From Clostridia bacterium (GTDB lineage Bacteria > Bacillota > Clostridia > TANB77 > CAG-465), in the NCBI GenBank assembly GCA_900772475.1, contig CAAHEI010000093.1, forward strand, positions 1 to 47,856: a stretch of DNA of 47,856 bases, read 5' to 3'. The notes beneath the pieces are model-generated. The model was not told the DNA's origin. It searched no databases and worked only from the letters and a program-made list of their open reading frames with translations. Position numbers and translations under genes: made by a program. The stretch's first letter is position 1. The number at the start of each line of letters is the position of its first letter. Shown one piece after another: positions 31,559-40,372 of this stretch.

Positions 31559-34015
31559 ATGGACATTAATGATGAAAACTTTTTATCGTCACAAACAATT
31601 GTGCCTGTGAAAATTGAGGAAGAAATGAAAAGATCATATATAGATTATGCTATGAGCGTTATAGCCTCTCGTGCACTTCCAGATGTTAGAGATGGTTTAA
31701 AACCTGTACATAGAAGAATTTTATATTCTATGAGTGAACTTGCACTTTGGCCTGAAAAACCATTTAGAAAATCAGCAGGTATTGTCGGTGAAGTTATGGG
31801 AAATTATCACCCACATGGTGATGCTGCAATTTATGATGCATTAGTTCGTTTATCACAAGATTTTTCACTTAGATATCCAGTTGTAAATGGACATGGTAAT
31901 TTTGGATCAGTTGATAACGACCCTCCAGCCGCTATGAGGTATACAGAAGCTAAATTACAGAAAATAGCACTTGAAATGTTAACAGATATAGATAAAGATA
32001 CTGTTGATTTTGTACCAAACTATGATGATAGACTAAAAGAACCATCAGTTTTACCTGCTGCATTTCCTTATTTGCTTGTAAATGGTTCTTATGGTATAGC
32101 TGTTGGAATGGCATGTAATATTCCACCACATAATTTAACAGAGGTAATAAATGGGGTATGTGCACAGATTGATAATCCAGAAATCACAAATGAAGAATTA
32201 ATGCAATATATTAAAGGCCCAGATTTTCCAACAGGAGCAACTATTGTAGGAAAAGAAGGAATAAAGAGTGCATATACAACAGGTAGAGGAAAAGTTTGTG
32301 TAAGATCCAAAGCAGAAATTGAAGAGGATTCAAGAGGAAGATATAAAATAGTTGTTACTGAAATACCTTATCAAGTAAATAAAGCTCAAATGATTAAAGA
32401 CATTGCTAAACAAGTTCAAGATAAAGTAATAGAAGGTATATCTGATCTTAGAGATGAATCAGACAGGGAAGGTATTAGAATTGTATTTGAATTGAAAAGA
32501 GACGCTAATCCAAATGTTGTGTTAAATCTTTTATATAAACATTCCCAATTACAAACAACTCAAAGTATGCTAATGCTTGCTCTTGTTGATAATCAACCAA
32601 GAGTACTAAAGCTAAATGAAATATTGCATTATTATATAAAACATAGAGAAGAAATAGTAGTTCGTAGGACTAAATTTGATCTTGCAAAAGCTGAAGCAAG
32701 ACTTCATATTTTAGAAGGCCTTAGAATTGCAATTGATCATATTGATGAAATTATAAAAATAATTAGAGCCTCATATGACGATGCAGCTGAAAGATTAATG
32801 AAGAATTTTGGACTTGATGAAATTCAAGCTAACGCTATTCTAGAAATGAGACTTAAAACATTATCTGGATTACAAAGGGAAAAAATTGAAAATGAATATA
32901 ACGAGTTACTAGAACTTGTTGCTAAATATAGAGCAATTCTTGCAGATGAGCACTTAGTAACAAATATTGTAAAAGAAGAACTTCAAGCTGTAAAGGAAAA
33001 ATATGGTGATGAAAGAAGAACAGAAATTGTTCACGGTGAAGGTGATATTGACATTGAAAGTTTAATAAAAGAAGAAACTAATGTTGTTACACTTACTCAC
33101 TTTGGATACATAAAGAGAATAGCAGCTGATACATATAGAAGTCAAAAACGTGGAGGAAAAGGACTTACAGCAATGAATACACGTGAAGATGACTTTGTAG
33201 AGCACTTATTTGTTACATCAACGCATGATTATATTATGTTCTTTACAACAACAGGTAGAGTATTTAGACTTAAAGCATATGAAATTCCAGAAGCTGGAAG
33301 AACAGCTAAAGGAATGGCAATTGTAAATCTACTACAACTTGGACAAGGTGAAAAAATTGCTGCTGTGATACCTGTTCATGATTATAACGATGAATTATTT
33401 GTACTTATGGCTACAAGAAATGGTCTTATAAAGAAAACAAAACTTTCTGAATATTCTAATATACGTAAAACTGGAATTCAAGGTATAACTTTAAAAGAAG
33501 ATGATGAACTAATAGATGTAAGAATTACAGATGGAAATACAAGCATTATAATGGTTACAAGACAAGGTATGTCAATTAGATTTAAGGAAGAAGAAGTAAG
33601 AGCTGTTGGAAGGATTTCTATGGGTGTTAAGGGTATAAATCTTTCAAAAGATGATAAAGTTGTTGGTATGGAACCAATTAAAAATGATGAAGATTATATA
33701 CTTGCAATAACTGAAAATGGTTTTGGAAAGAGAACTGAAGTAGAAGAATATAGAGAGCAAGCAAGAGCAGGTAAGGGAATTCTAACTTATAAAACTACAG
33801 CTAAAACTGGACATATTATAGGAGTACAAATAGTAAATGATAAAGATGATGTTATGCTTATAACTGACACAGGTGTTGTAATACGTATAAATGTAAAAGA
33901 TATTAGTGTACTTGGTAGAAATACACAAGGTGTAACTTTAATGAGAACATCAGATGGAGGAAAAGTTGTAAATATTGCTAAAATCCTTACTGAAGAAGAA
34001 ACTGAAAATATATAA
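31559..34015 (+). CDS. gyrA: DNA gyrase subunit A
   Basis: An 818-residue topoisomerase subunit that cuts and rejoins DNA. The winged-helix part has SYIDYAMSVIASRALPDVRDGLKPVHRRIL, the quinolone region GNYHPHGDAAIYDALVR, and the active-site Tyr128 in PAAMRYTEAKL. The C-terminal beta-pinwheel contains KRGGKG, a GyrA-box, which separates gyrase from topoisomerase IV. Residue 89 is Ala where Escherichia coli has Ser83; Asp93 matches Asp87. Start choice: the ATG at 31559 lies seven bases after TGGAGG, while the ATG at 31553 is too close. gyrB is not adjacent. The next gene is rnpB. Confidence 0.96.
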   Translation: MDINDENFLSSQTIVPVKIEEEMKRSYIDYAMSVIASRALPDVRDGLKPVHRRILYSMSELALWPEKPFRKSAGIVGEVMGNYHPHGDAAIYDALVRLSQDFSLRYPVVNGHGNFGSVDNDPPAAMRYTEAKLQKIALEMLTDIDKDTVDFVPNYDDRLKEPSVLPAAFPYLLVNGSYGIAVGMACNIPPHNLTEVINGVCAQIDNPEITNEELMQYIKGPDFPTGATIVGKEGIKSAYTTGRGKVCVRSKAEIEEDSRGRYKIVVTEIPYQVNKAQMIKDIAKQVQDKVIEGISDLRDESDREGIRIVFELKRDANPNVVLNLLYKHSQLQTTQSMLMLALVDNQPRVLKLNEILHYYIKHREEIVVRRTKFDLAKAEARLHILEGLRIAIDHIDEIIKIIRASYDDAAERLMKNFGLDEIQANAILEMRLKTLSGLQREKIENEYNELLELVAKYRAILADEHLVTNIVKEELQAVKEKYGDERRTEIVHGEGDIDIESLIKEETNVVTLTHFGYIKRIAADTYRSQKRGGKGLTAMNTREDDFVEHLFVTSTHDYIMFFTTTGRVFRLKAYEIPEAGRTAKGMAIVNLLQLGQGEKIAAVIPVHDYNDELFVLMATRNGLIKKTKLSEYSNIRKTGIQGITLKEDDELIDVRITDGNTSIIMVTRQGMSIRFKEEEVRAVGRISMGVKGINLSKDDKVVGMEPIKNDEDYILAITENGFGKRTEVEEYREQARAGKGILTYKTTAKTGHIIGVQIVNDKDDVMLITDTGVVIRINVKDISVLGRNTQGVTLMRTSDGGKVVNIAKILTEEETENI

Positions 34016-34029
34016 TATAATATAAATTA

Positions 34030-34063
34030 AAAAGACTGACTTTTTTCTAGGTCAGTCTTTTAC
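34030..34063 (+). terminator. Terminator after gyrA
   Basis: AAAGACTGAC (34031-34040) pairs with GTCAGTCTTT (34051-34060), then TT. Confidence 0.88.
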
Positions 34064-34089
34064 TTTGAAATGAGAACCTTTTACATTAC

Positions 34090-34118
34090 TTTACTTTTTA
34101 AAAAATTTATGGTATAAT
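34090..34118 (+). promoter_or_regulatory. Promoter for rnpB
   Basis: TATAAT at 34113-34118 lies seven bases before the predicted 5' end at G34125. The -35 at 34090-34095 (TTTACT) is weak but at 17-base spacing. Confidence 0.7.
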
Positions 34119-34124
34119 AATTAT

Positions 34125-34459
34125 GTTAAAGTATTTCAAATAGTCGCTTGATTTATTCAAGAGGAAAGTCCGGACACCATAGGGCAATAGTGCTAGATAA
34201 CGTCTAGTGAGGGTGACCTTAAGGAAAGTGCAACAGAAAATAACCGCCATTTATATGGTAAGGGTGAAAATGTGAGGTAAGAGCTCACAAAATGTTATAG
34301 AGATATAGCATTGGTGTAAACCCCACTTGGTGCAACACCAAAAAAGAAAGGCTAAGACGGCCCGTCATCTTTCGTGGTTGGTGGCTTGAAATATACAGTA
34401 ATGTATATTCTAGATAAATGACTATTTAAAACAGAATCCGGCTTATGAAATACTTTAAC
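34125..34459 (+). ncRNA. rnpB: RNase P RNA
   Basis: The catalytic RNA that trims tRNA 5' ends. Conserved blocks occur in order: GAGGAAAGTCCGGAC near the 5' end, ACAGAAAATAACCGCC, GGTAAGGGTGAAA, GAGGTAAGAGCTCAC, AAACCCCAC, and ACAGAATCCGGCTTA near the 3' end. The P1 helix is formed by the 14 bases 34125-34138 with 34446-34459, exact complements, which sets the ends. Length is about 335 bases. Confidence 0.96.
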
Positions 34460-34460
34460 A

Positions 34461-34488
34461 AAAGCCTATCTTTTTAGATGGGTTTTTA
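34461..34488 (+). terminator. Terminator after rnpB
   Basis: AAGCCTATCT pairs with AGATGGGTTT using two G-U pairs, followed by TTTT. Confidence 0.78.
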
Positions 34489-34548
34489 TTGACTTTTTTT
34501 TGGGTTTGTATTATACTTTTTAATATGTAAAAGAAATGAGTGATTTAT

Positions 34549-35247
34549 ATGGAATTTAAAGCCTTAGATGGTAAAAATGTGGAAATTGAAGTAAATGGCG
34601 AAAAATTTTTAAGACATGCTGTACAAACACATTATATAAAACTTGGAGAAAGTTATATAGATATTATAGAAAAATATGTAAAACCAATATATGAAGAAGA
34701 TGATATAGTTTCAATTAGTGAAAAAATAATTTCTTTATGCCAAAAAAGAGTAGTATACAAAAAAGATATGAAAGTTGGAGTACTTGCTAAGTTTTTATCT
34801 AAGTTCGCTATGAGATCTGATGCAGGGTGTGGAGTAGATAATCCATATAAAATGCAGTTTGCAATTAATCTTTGTGGAAGATTAAAAGTAATTTGGGCTG
34901 CAATAGCAGGTGGAGTATGTAAATTATTCGGTAAAAAAGGTGTATTTTATGAAATTACAGGCCCTGAAGTTAGTGGACTTGATGGATTTTATGGACATGT
35001 TTTTGAAGATTATAACGATTTTGGAATAAGAATACCAGAAAATTCAACTGGCGTTTGTAATGAGATATATGAAAAATTAGGAATTAAAGCAATGATTGTA
35101 GATGCAAATGATTTTAATGCTGAAATTTTAGGTAAATCAGATGTTATAAAATATAATGATGAAGAACTTGCAAAAATGATAAAAGACAATCCAGCAGGTC
35201 AAGAAAAGACACTTACACCTATTGTTTTAATTAGAAGAAAGAAATAA
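34549..35247 (+). CDS. CofE-like (F420-0 gamma-glutamyl ligase) family protein
   Basis: A 232-residue protein. The match to the F420-0:gamma-glutamyl ligase fold rests on DDIVSISEKIISLCQKR (about residues 55-70) and the region around GPEVSGLDGFYGHVFEDYNDFGIRIPE. No other F420 biosynthesis gene is in the window, and many Clostridia have such homologues without F420. The real reaction is probably different, perhaps another amide-bond ligation. The ATG at 34549 follows GAGTGA; an upstream GTG overlaps that site. It forms its own unit between rnpB and a VanW gene. Confidence 0.6.
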   Translation: MEFKALDGKNVEIEVNGEKFLRHAVQTHYIKLGESYIDIIEKYVKPIYEEDDIVSISEKIISLCQKRVVYKKDMKVGVLAKFLSKFAMRSDAGCGVDNPYKMQFAINLCGRLKVIWAAIAGGVCKLFGKKGVFYEITGPEVSGLDGFYGHVFEDYNDFGIRIPENSTGVCNEIYEKLGIKAMIVDANDFNAEILGKSDVIKYNDEELAKMIKDNPAGQEKTLTPIVLIRRKK

Positions 35248-35304
35248 TTTTGTATAGAAATGAGTAATAATATATAAATAAGTTATTCATGTATGGGGGA
35301 GTTT

Positions 35305-37029
35305 ATGGCAAAAAAAAATGAAAATACAAGTATGCTAACAGATGATAAAAAAGATAGTGACTTAGTAGAAAATGGCTCTAAAATTGAAATATTAGATGAT
35401 AATAAAAAGGATATTGCAGTATCGCCAAAGACTGATATAGCAAACAAAAAGAGAAAACTAAGTAAGAAAAATAAAATAATAATTATTACTTGTGCAGCTA
35501 TTTTTTTATTTATTTGTATAATATTTGGAATTATTACTTGTGTTAACAAGTTAAATTCAAATGTATATAAAAATGTGTATTTATTTAATGAAAATTTTTC
35601 TGGAAAAAGTTCTGAAGAAGTAATTCAAACTATTACTAACATTTCAAATGATTTAAATTCCAGTGAAAAAATTGATATATATCAAGATGGGGAAAATATA
35701 TATACTATAAAAGCAGAAGATATTGATTTTAAATTTGATGTTGACAAAACAGTGCAAAGTATAATGGAGTATGGTAGAAATAGTAATCTATTTGTTAATA
35801 ATTTCAAAATACTAAAGGCAAAGTTTTCAAAAGTTGAAATTGAACCTAGCTATTTATATGATGAAGAGAAATTAGACAATGTATTAAAAAATATAGATTT
35901 ATCCATAAAAGATAGGTTTGTAGATGACTCATATAGTTTGGATGAGAAAGATGCTAAACTTGTAATTGTAAATGGAAAAACAGGTAATTCAATAAATTAT
36001 GACGAAGAAAAAAATAATGTGATAAAAACATTTGAGAATGGTGACAAAAATGTATATGATCTTAATATAAAAAGAAAATCACCACAAAAACTTGATGCGG
36101 ATAAAGTATATAGTGAGGTCAAAAGAGAAGCCAAGGATGCATATATAGATAAATCTGTATCTCCACAAAAATATGTCGCAGAGGTTGTTGGATTTGATTT
36201 TGATGTAAATAAATTAAAAGAATTACTAGAACTTCCAGAAAATAAAGAAGAAGGAAAAATTATTGAATTCGGTGTAAATAAAATTGAACCTAAAGTAAAG
36301 CTTGTTGATATATCTGCAGATTTGTGTAAAGATAAACTTGCTGGTTATACAACTTATTTTCCTGCAGGAAGCTATGCAAGAAGTAATAATCTAAAAATTG
36401 CTTTATCATATATGAATGGAGTTGTTGTTTTACCAGGTGAAACTTATTCATATAATAATAATATAGGAGATACAACTGCTTCAAAAGGTTACCAGGCTGC
36501 TGCAACTTTTAAAGGCGGGACAACTGTAAATGAAATGGGTGGAGGAATTTGTCAAACGGTATCTACATTGTATAATACGGTTCTGATGGCTAACCTTGAG
36601 ATAGTGGAAAGACATCAACATGGCCTTCCAGTTGGCTATGTTCCACCTAGTAGAGATGCTACAGTGTATAGTCCAGTTTTAGACTTTAAGTTTAAAAATA
36701 ATAGAGAAACACCAATAAAAATTGTTACTTCATTTTCATATAGTGGAAGTTTAAATGTAAGTATATATGGAACTAAGCAAGACAATGATCCTGAGGTTAT
36801 ACTATCACAGACAACAACGGGAACAATTCCATATACAACAAGATACGAGTATGATAATAGTCTTCCTTATGGTAGGCAAGTTGTTACAACAGCTGGTGTA
36901 AATGGTTATACATCCGAAAGCTATATAACAAAAAAATTAAATGGCCAAGTTATAAGCTCAGGATTGCTTTCGAGAGATAAATATAATGCACAACAACAAG
37001 TAATAAAAGTTGGTACGGGTGGTAGTTGA
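35305..37029 (+). CDS. VanW-family protein with membrane anchor
   Basis: A 574-residue protein. A charged cytoplasmic N-terminus is followed by one membrane segment at about residues 49-75. Putative peptidoglycan-binding (PG_binding_4-like) repeats cover about 90-320. The VanW domain (about 345-500) has TYFPAGSYARSNNLKIA, NGVVVLPGETYSYN, GYQAAATFKGG, EMGGGICQTVSTLYNTV, and HGLPVGYVPPSRDATVYSP. A beta-rich C-terminal part with YEYDNSLPYG follows. Despite the name, VanW proteins are common in Clostridia and not tied to vancomycin resistance. It probably acts on cell-wall assembly outside the membrane. The ATG follows GGGGGAG; the upstream ATG lies on that site. Confidence 0.88.
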   Translation: MAKKNENTSMLTDDKKDSDLVENGSKIEILDDNKKDIAVSPKTDIANKKRKLSKKNKIIIITCAAIFLFICIIFGIITCVNKLNSNVYKNVYLFNENFSGKSSEEVIQTITNISNDLNSSEKIDIYQDGENIYTIKAEDIDFKFDVDKTVQSIMEYGRNSNLFVNNFKILKAKFSKVEIEPSYLYDEEKLDNVLKNIDLSIKDRFVDDSYSLDEKDAKLVIVNGKTGNSINYDEEKNNVIKTFENGDKNVYDLNIKRKSPQKLDADKVYSEVKREAKDAYIDKSVSPQKYVAEVVGFDFDVNKLKELLELPENKEEGKIIEFGVNKIEPKVKLVDISADLCKDKLAGYTTYFPAGSYARSNNLKIALSYMNGVVVLPGETYSYNNNIGDTTASKGYQAAATFKGGTTVNEMGGGICQTVSTLYNTVLMANLEIVERHQHGLPVGYVPPSRDATVYSPVLDFKFKNNRETPIKIVTSFSYSGSLNVSIYGTKQDNDPEVILSQTTTGTIPYTTRYEYDNSLPYGRQVVTTAGVNGYTSESYITKKLNGQVISSGLLSRDKYNAQQQVIKVGTGGS

Positions 37030-37031
37030 TA

Positions 37032-37070
37032 AATAATCATTGACATTAATTGACAATGTCAATGATTATT
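37032..37070 (+). terminator. Long hairpin after the VanW gene
   Basis: A perfect 16-bp stem (37032-37047 and 37055-37070) around a 7-base loop follows the stop codon by two bases. Only a short T-run comes after it. Confidence 0.75.
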
Positions 37071-37115
37071 TTACATAAAAATTCACATAAAAAGATGAAA
37101 ATTTTAAAAAATGTA

Positions 37116-37144
37116 TTGATATTAGTTTATATATATAGTATAAT
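37116..37144 (+). promoter_or_regulatory. Promoter for the 37184 operon
   Basis: TTGATA at 37116-37121, a 17-base spacer and TATAAT at 37139-37144. Confidence 0.75.
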
Positions 37145-37183
37145 TATAAATAGGGTAGAGATAATCTAAGAAAGAGGTATGAT

Positions 37184-37714
37184 ATGGAACCTTTAATACA
37201 AATGAATAAATTTGAAGTTGTTGATATGCCAGGTATGAGCACAATAGCTTTCTTAGTTGAAAAAAATGAAGAAGAGTATAAAAGAGGAAATGCACTTTTA
37301 TCTTTACAAAAAATAGAGTGTATTGATACAAATGAAAATGGAAGGATTAGAAAAGAGTTTAATTTAATAAGGCCTAATAATGACGAGAAGCAGCTTATAG
37401 TATTACTTACTCTTACTAACTCTAAAGCAATACTTAGCACCGGAGAATTAAATTCTGAAGGATTTAGGGCAATAGAAACCAATGTGCCTTTAAGTTATGG
37501 TTCTTTATACAATCAAGAAGGTGTAGAGTATAAAGAAGTGGAATATACACCAAATATGAAAAGAACATTTGCAATAATAGATACTCAAACAGGTGAAGAG
37601 GTTAAGCCCGTGCTATATACAGATCCAGTTACTGGAAGGGTTAAAGGTAAATGCAAAATTTTACCACATAAACCATATATAGTATTAGAATTAAGGTTTG
37701 ATGAGGAAAAATAA
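37184..37714 (+). CDS. Unrecognised protein, 176 residues
   Basis: A soluble protein without signal peptide or membrane helix. It has a beta-rich look (KFEVVDMPGMSTIAFLVEKNEEEYKRG, then LIVLLTLTNSKAILSTGEL). Its C-terminal part has FAIIDTQTGEEVKPVLYTDPVTGRVKGK, ending IVLELRF. The ribosome site is GAAAGAGG. It is followed by a small gene and a VirD4-type gene on the same strand, so it may be an accessory to them. No family is recognised. Confidence 0.75.
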   Translation: MEPLIQMNKFEVVDMPGMSTIAFLVEKNEEEYKRGNALLSLQKIECIDTNENGRIRKEFNLIRPNNDEKQLIVLLTLTNSKAILSTGELNSEGFRAIETNVPLSYGSLYNQEGVEYKEVEYTPNMKRTFAIIDTQTGEEVKPVLYTDPVTGRVKGKCKILPHKPYIVLELRFDEEK

Positions 37715-37781
37715 TTCAGAAACATAGTAATAGATGTATTTTAAATGTAGTAATAAATGTAGTTGAAGGAGGAATTTTAAT

Positions 37782-38099
37782 ATGATAAAGGGAGCAGTAA
37801 GTGCAAGAGCTGTAGCATTACAAGATTTACTTAGTGATTTAAATGTACTTGATAAAAAAACAATAAGTTTAGGTGTCTTAAATTTAGAAATTGACGAACA
37901 AACTAAAAGAACATTAGAAGAAGAAATTGAACAAAAACATAAAGCACAAATTAAGGAGTTTGCAGAAAAAGGAGTGCAAGTTTCTAATAATAATGATGTT
38001 CGCATTGTTATAGAAGATAAAAAACAAGAAGAACCAAATGAACTAAATGAACCAAATAGTAAGAGTATTGACGGAGAAAATGATTTAATAACAAGATAA
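37782..38099 (+). CDS. Unrecognised small charged protein
   Basis: A 105-residue acidic protein. Its first part (ARAVALQDLLSDLNVLDKKTISLGVLNLEIDEQTK) is helical. A charged coiled-coil-like stretch (RTLEEEIEQKHKAQIKEFAEKG) follows, then an Asn/Glu-rich, probably disordered tail. The ribosome site is AAGGAGG. It lies 28 bp before the VirD4-type gene and may assist it. No family is recognised. Confidence 0.7.
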   Translation: MIKGAVSARAVALQDLLSDLNVLDKKTISLGVLNLEIDEQTKRTLEEEIEQKHKAQIKEFAEKGVQVSNNNDVRIVIEDKKQEEPNELNEPNSKSIDGENDLITR

Positions 38100-38127
38100 C
38101 AAAAGGTTTTTAAGAGGTTGAAGTAAT

Positions 38128-40096
38128 ATGGAACAAAAAATAAAAAAAATATGGAAAGAATTTATACCATTTTTAATAGTCTACGCTTTATTTGATATAG
38201 TAATCGTAGGCTCTTTGTTCGTGTGTGCACATGGTGCAAAGGAAACAGGAGAGAGTATACTTTCTGCTTGTATAGAGGGATTAATCAAAAATATAACAAA
38301 TTTTAAGTTTATAACAGCAATTGGTTTAGATTTTTTCGGATTTATAAAGTGGTCATTTTGGACTTTAATAATTACAGTTATATTGTTTATTGCATGGAAA
38401 ATAAAGTTTGCAAAAGAGAGTGAATATGATGGTATAGAAAGCGGATCAAGCGATTGGTCAAAACATGGAGAAGAATATGAAAAAACAAGTGATGGAAGAG
38501 AATTATTAAATAGAAAGTCAGGTTTTATTTTAAGTAAAGACCATTATCTTGGAACTGATCTAAAAAAAGTTTTAATTAATAAAAACGTTTTAGTTGTTGG
38601 ACGGATCAGGAGCAGGTAAATCAGCTTGTTATATTAAACCTAATATTTTACAGTGTCTGGGTTCATATGTAATAACAGATCCTAAAGGAGAATTATATAG
38701 AGAAACATCAGGATATTTAAAAGCAAATGGGTATGAGGTTAGAGCATTTAATTTAGTAAATCCTGAATATAGTGATAGATATAATCCACTTGCACACATA
38801 ATTGACCATCAAAGTGTAGATGTAATTGCACACACCATAGTAATGGGAACAAAAAAAGAAGGAGCTGCTTCAAGTGATCCTTTTTGGGATGAAACTGCAA
38901 AAATGCTTTTAAAGGCAGCAATATATTATGTTATATCTGTATTACCAGAAGAAGAACAAAATTTATCAAGTTGTATAAATATAATAAGAGCTGGTGGAGC
39001 AGATGATACTGTATTTAAAAAATTATTTATTGATGAATTAAAACCTGAACATCCTGGAAGAAAAGAATATGAAAACTTTAGTACAGCGGCAGATAAAACA
39101 ATGCAAAGTATTGTTGTATCAACTATTGCTAAAATTACAGCGTTTGATACACCTGCAATGCAAAAAATTACCACATCAAACAATATAGATTTTGATGATT
39201 TAGGTAATAAAAAAGTTGCACTGTTTGTTATAACTTCAGCTTCAGACAGTACATATGATTTTATATCAACTATTTTTTTCAGCCAGATGTTACAAAAGTT
39301 ATATTTGCAAGCGGATAGAAACGGTGGTACATTGAATCATCAAGTTTATTTCTTGCTTGATGAATTTGCAAATATTGGACAAATACCTGATTTTAACAAA
39401 AAACTTAGTACTACAAGAAGTTTAGGTATAAGTATTTCGATTGTTGTACAATCTTTGGATCAACTTGAATCATTGTATAAAGACACATATGAAAATATAA
39501 TTGGTAACTGTGATACACAGCTATTCTTGGGAAGTCAATCAATAAAAACTTGCGAATACTTTTCTAAGAGCTTAGGGCAAAAAACAATAAGAGTTAAGAA
39601 TAAATCTGTAAATAAAGATAAAGATGAAAGAGAAAAACAAGGAGTTTCTATTAGCCATCAACAACAAGGAAGAGACCTTATGACAGTTGATGAACTTAAA
39701 CGTTTGGATCCAAATGAAGAAATACTTTTAGTTAGAACTTTAAAACCAATAAGAGCAAAAAAAGCATGGTATTTTAAATATCATCCGATGAGAGACGTAG
39801 CAAAGCAATATGAAATTCATAATATATCTGAGATGCCAAAGACTGATGATGTACCTGTAAAAGTTATGGACGTAAGAGAACATCTAAGAAAAAGAGAAGA
39901 AAAAGCAAGGCAGATTTTGGAACAAAGAAATATAAATAAGGTAAATTCACAACCTTCACAAAAACCTGTAGAATCATTTAGCCCTTCTTATACACCAGAA
40001 AGTACAGGTAAAGAACAACAAACAAAGGATACAGGATTTGATTTACAAAAAGAGCTTGAAAAGAAATTTGATGAATTATTTGGAAGTGATAATTAG
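38128..40096 (+). pseudogene. Type IV coupling protein VirD4/TraG, frameshifted at Walker A
   Basis: Two overlapping frames together make one VirD4/TraG protein of about 655 residues. The first frame (38128-38619) holds two membrane helices and reaches NKNVLVVG. The second (to 40096) continues GSGAGKSACYIKPN, YVITDPKGELYRET, VIFFLLDEFANIGQIP-like and QSLDQLESLYKDTYENIIGNCDTQLFLGS, then a Gln/Glu-rich tail. The break falls at C38602: without that base the reading is VVGGSGAGKS, a perfect Walker A. It may be a sequencing error, a real inactivating mutation, or (least likely) programmed. Apart from this the gene looks intact. Confidence 0.85.
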
Positions 40097-40101
40097 AGAT
40101 G

Positions 40102-40132
40102 AACACTAAGCATTTAAATGCCTAGTGTTTTT
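40102..40132 (+). terminator. Terminator after the VirD4 gene
   Basis: AACACTAAGCAT (40102-40113) pairs with ATGCCTAGTGTT (40118-40129) with one A-C mismatch, then TTT. Confidence 0.82.
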
Positions 40133-40297
40133 CTATTTTAATTTAATAAAATAGTTAAAAGTGTATATATATAAGCTTTTTTTCCATATATGCAAACATT
40201 TGTAACAAAAAAGTAATAAAAAAAAAATAAATATATCATAAATAGAGAATTTACGTTTTAAAATATCACAGACTATTATTATATAAATTTTTATTTG

Positions 40298-40326
40298 TTG
40301 AAAAAACAATATTAAATATGTATAAT
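40298..40326 (+). promoter_or_regulatory. Promoter for the giant adhesin
   Basis: TTGAAA at 40298-40303, a 17-base spacer and TATAAT at 40321-40326. The rest of 40133-40297 is AT-rich and shows no gene. Confidence 0.72.
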
Positions 40327-40372
40327 TTTAAATAATAATGTCGGAAAAGGGATTTTATTGGGAGGATTTTAT

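Noticed and set aside
35305..37029. Vancomycin resistance gene
   Set aside because: VanW domains are widespread in Clostridia without van genes, and no vanHAX-type gene is present.
38590..38615. Programmed frameshift in the second VirD4
   Set aside because: No slippery sequence, ribosome-site-like stimulator or pseudoknot is evident; an extra base is simpler.
40097..40372. Riboswitch upstream of the giant adhesin (for example cyclic di-GMP)
   Set aside because: I found none of the conserved tetraloop or helix motifs; only a terminator and a promoter are seen.
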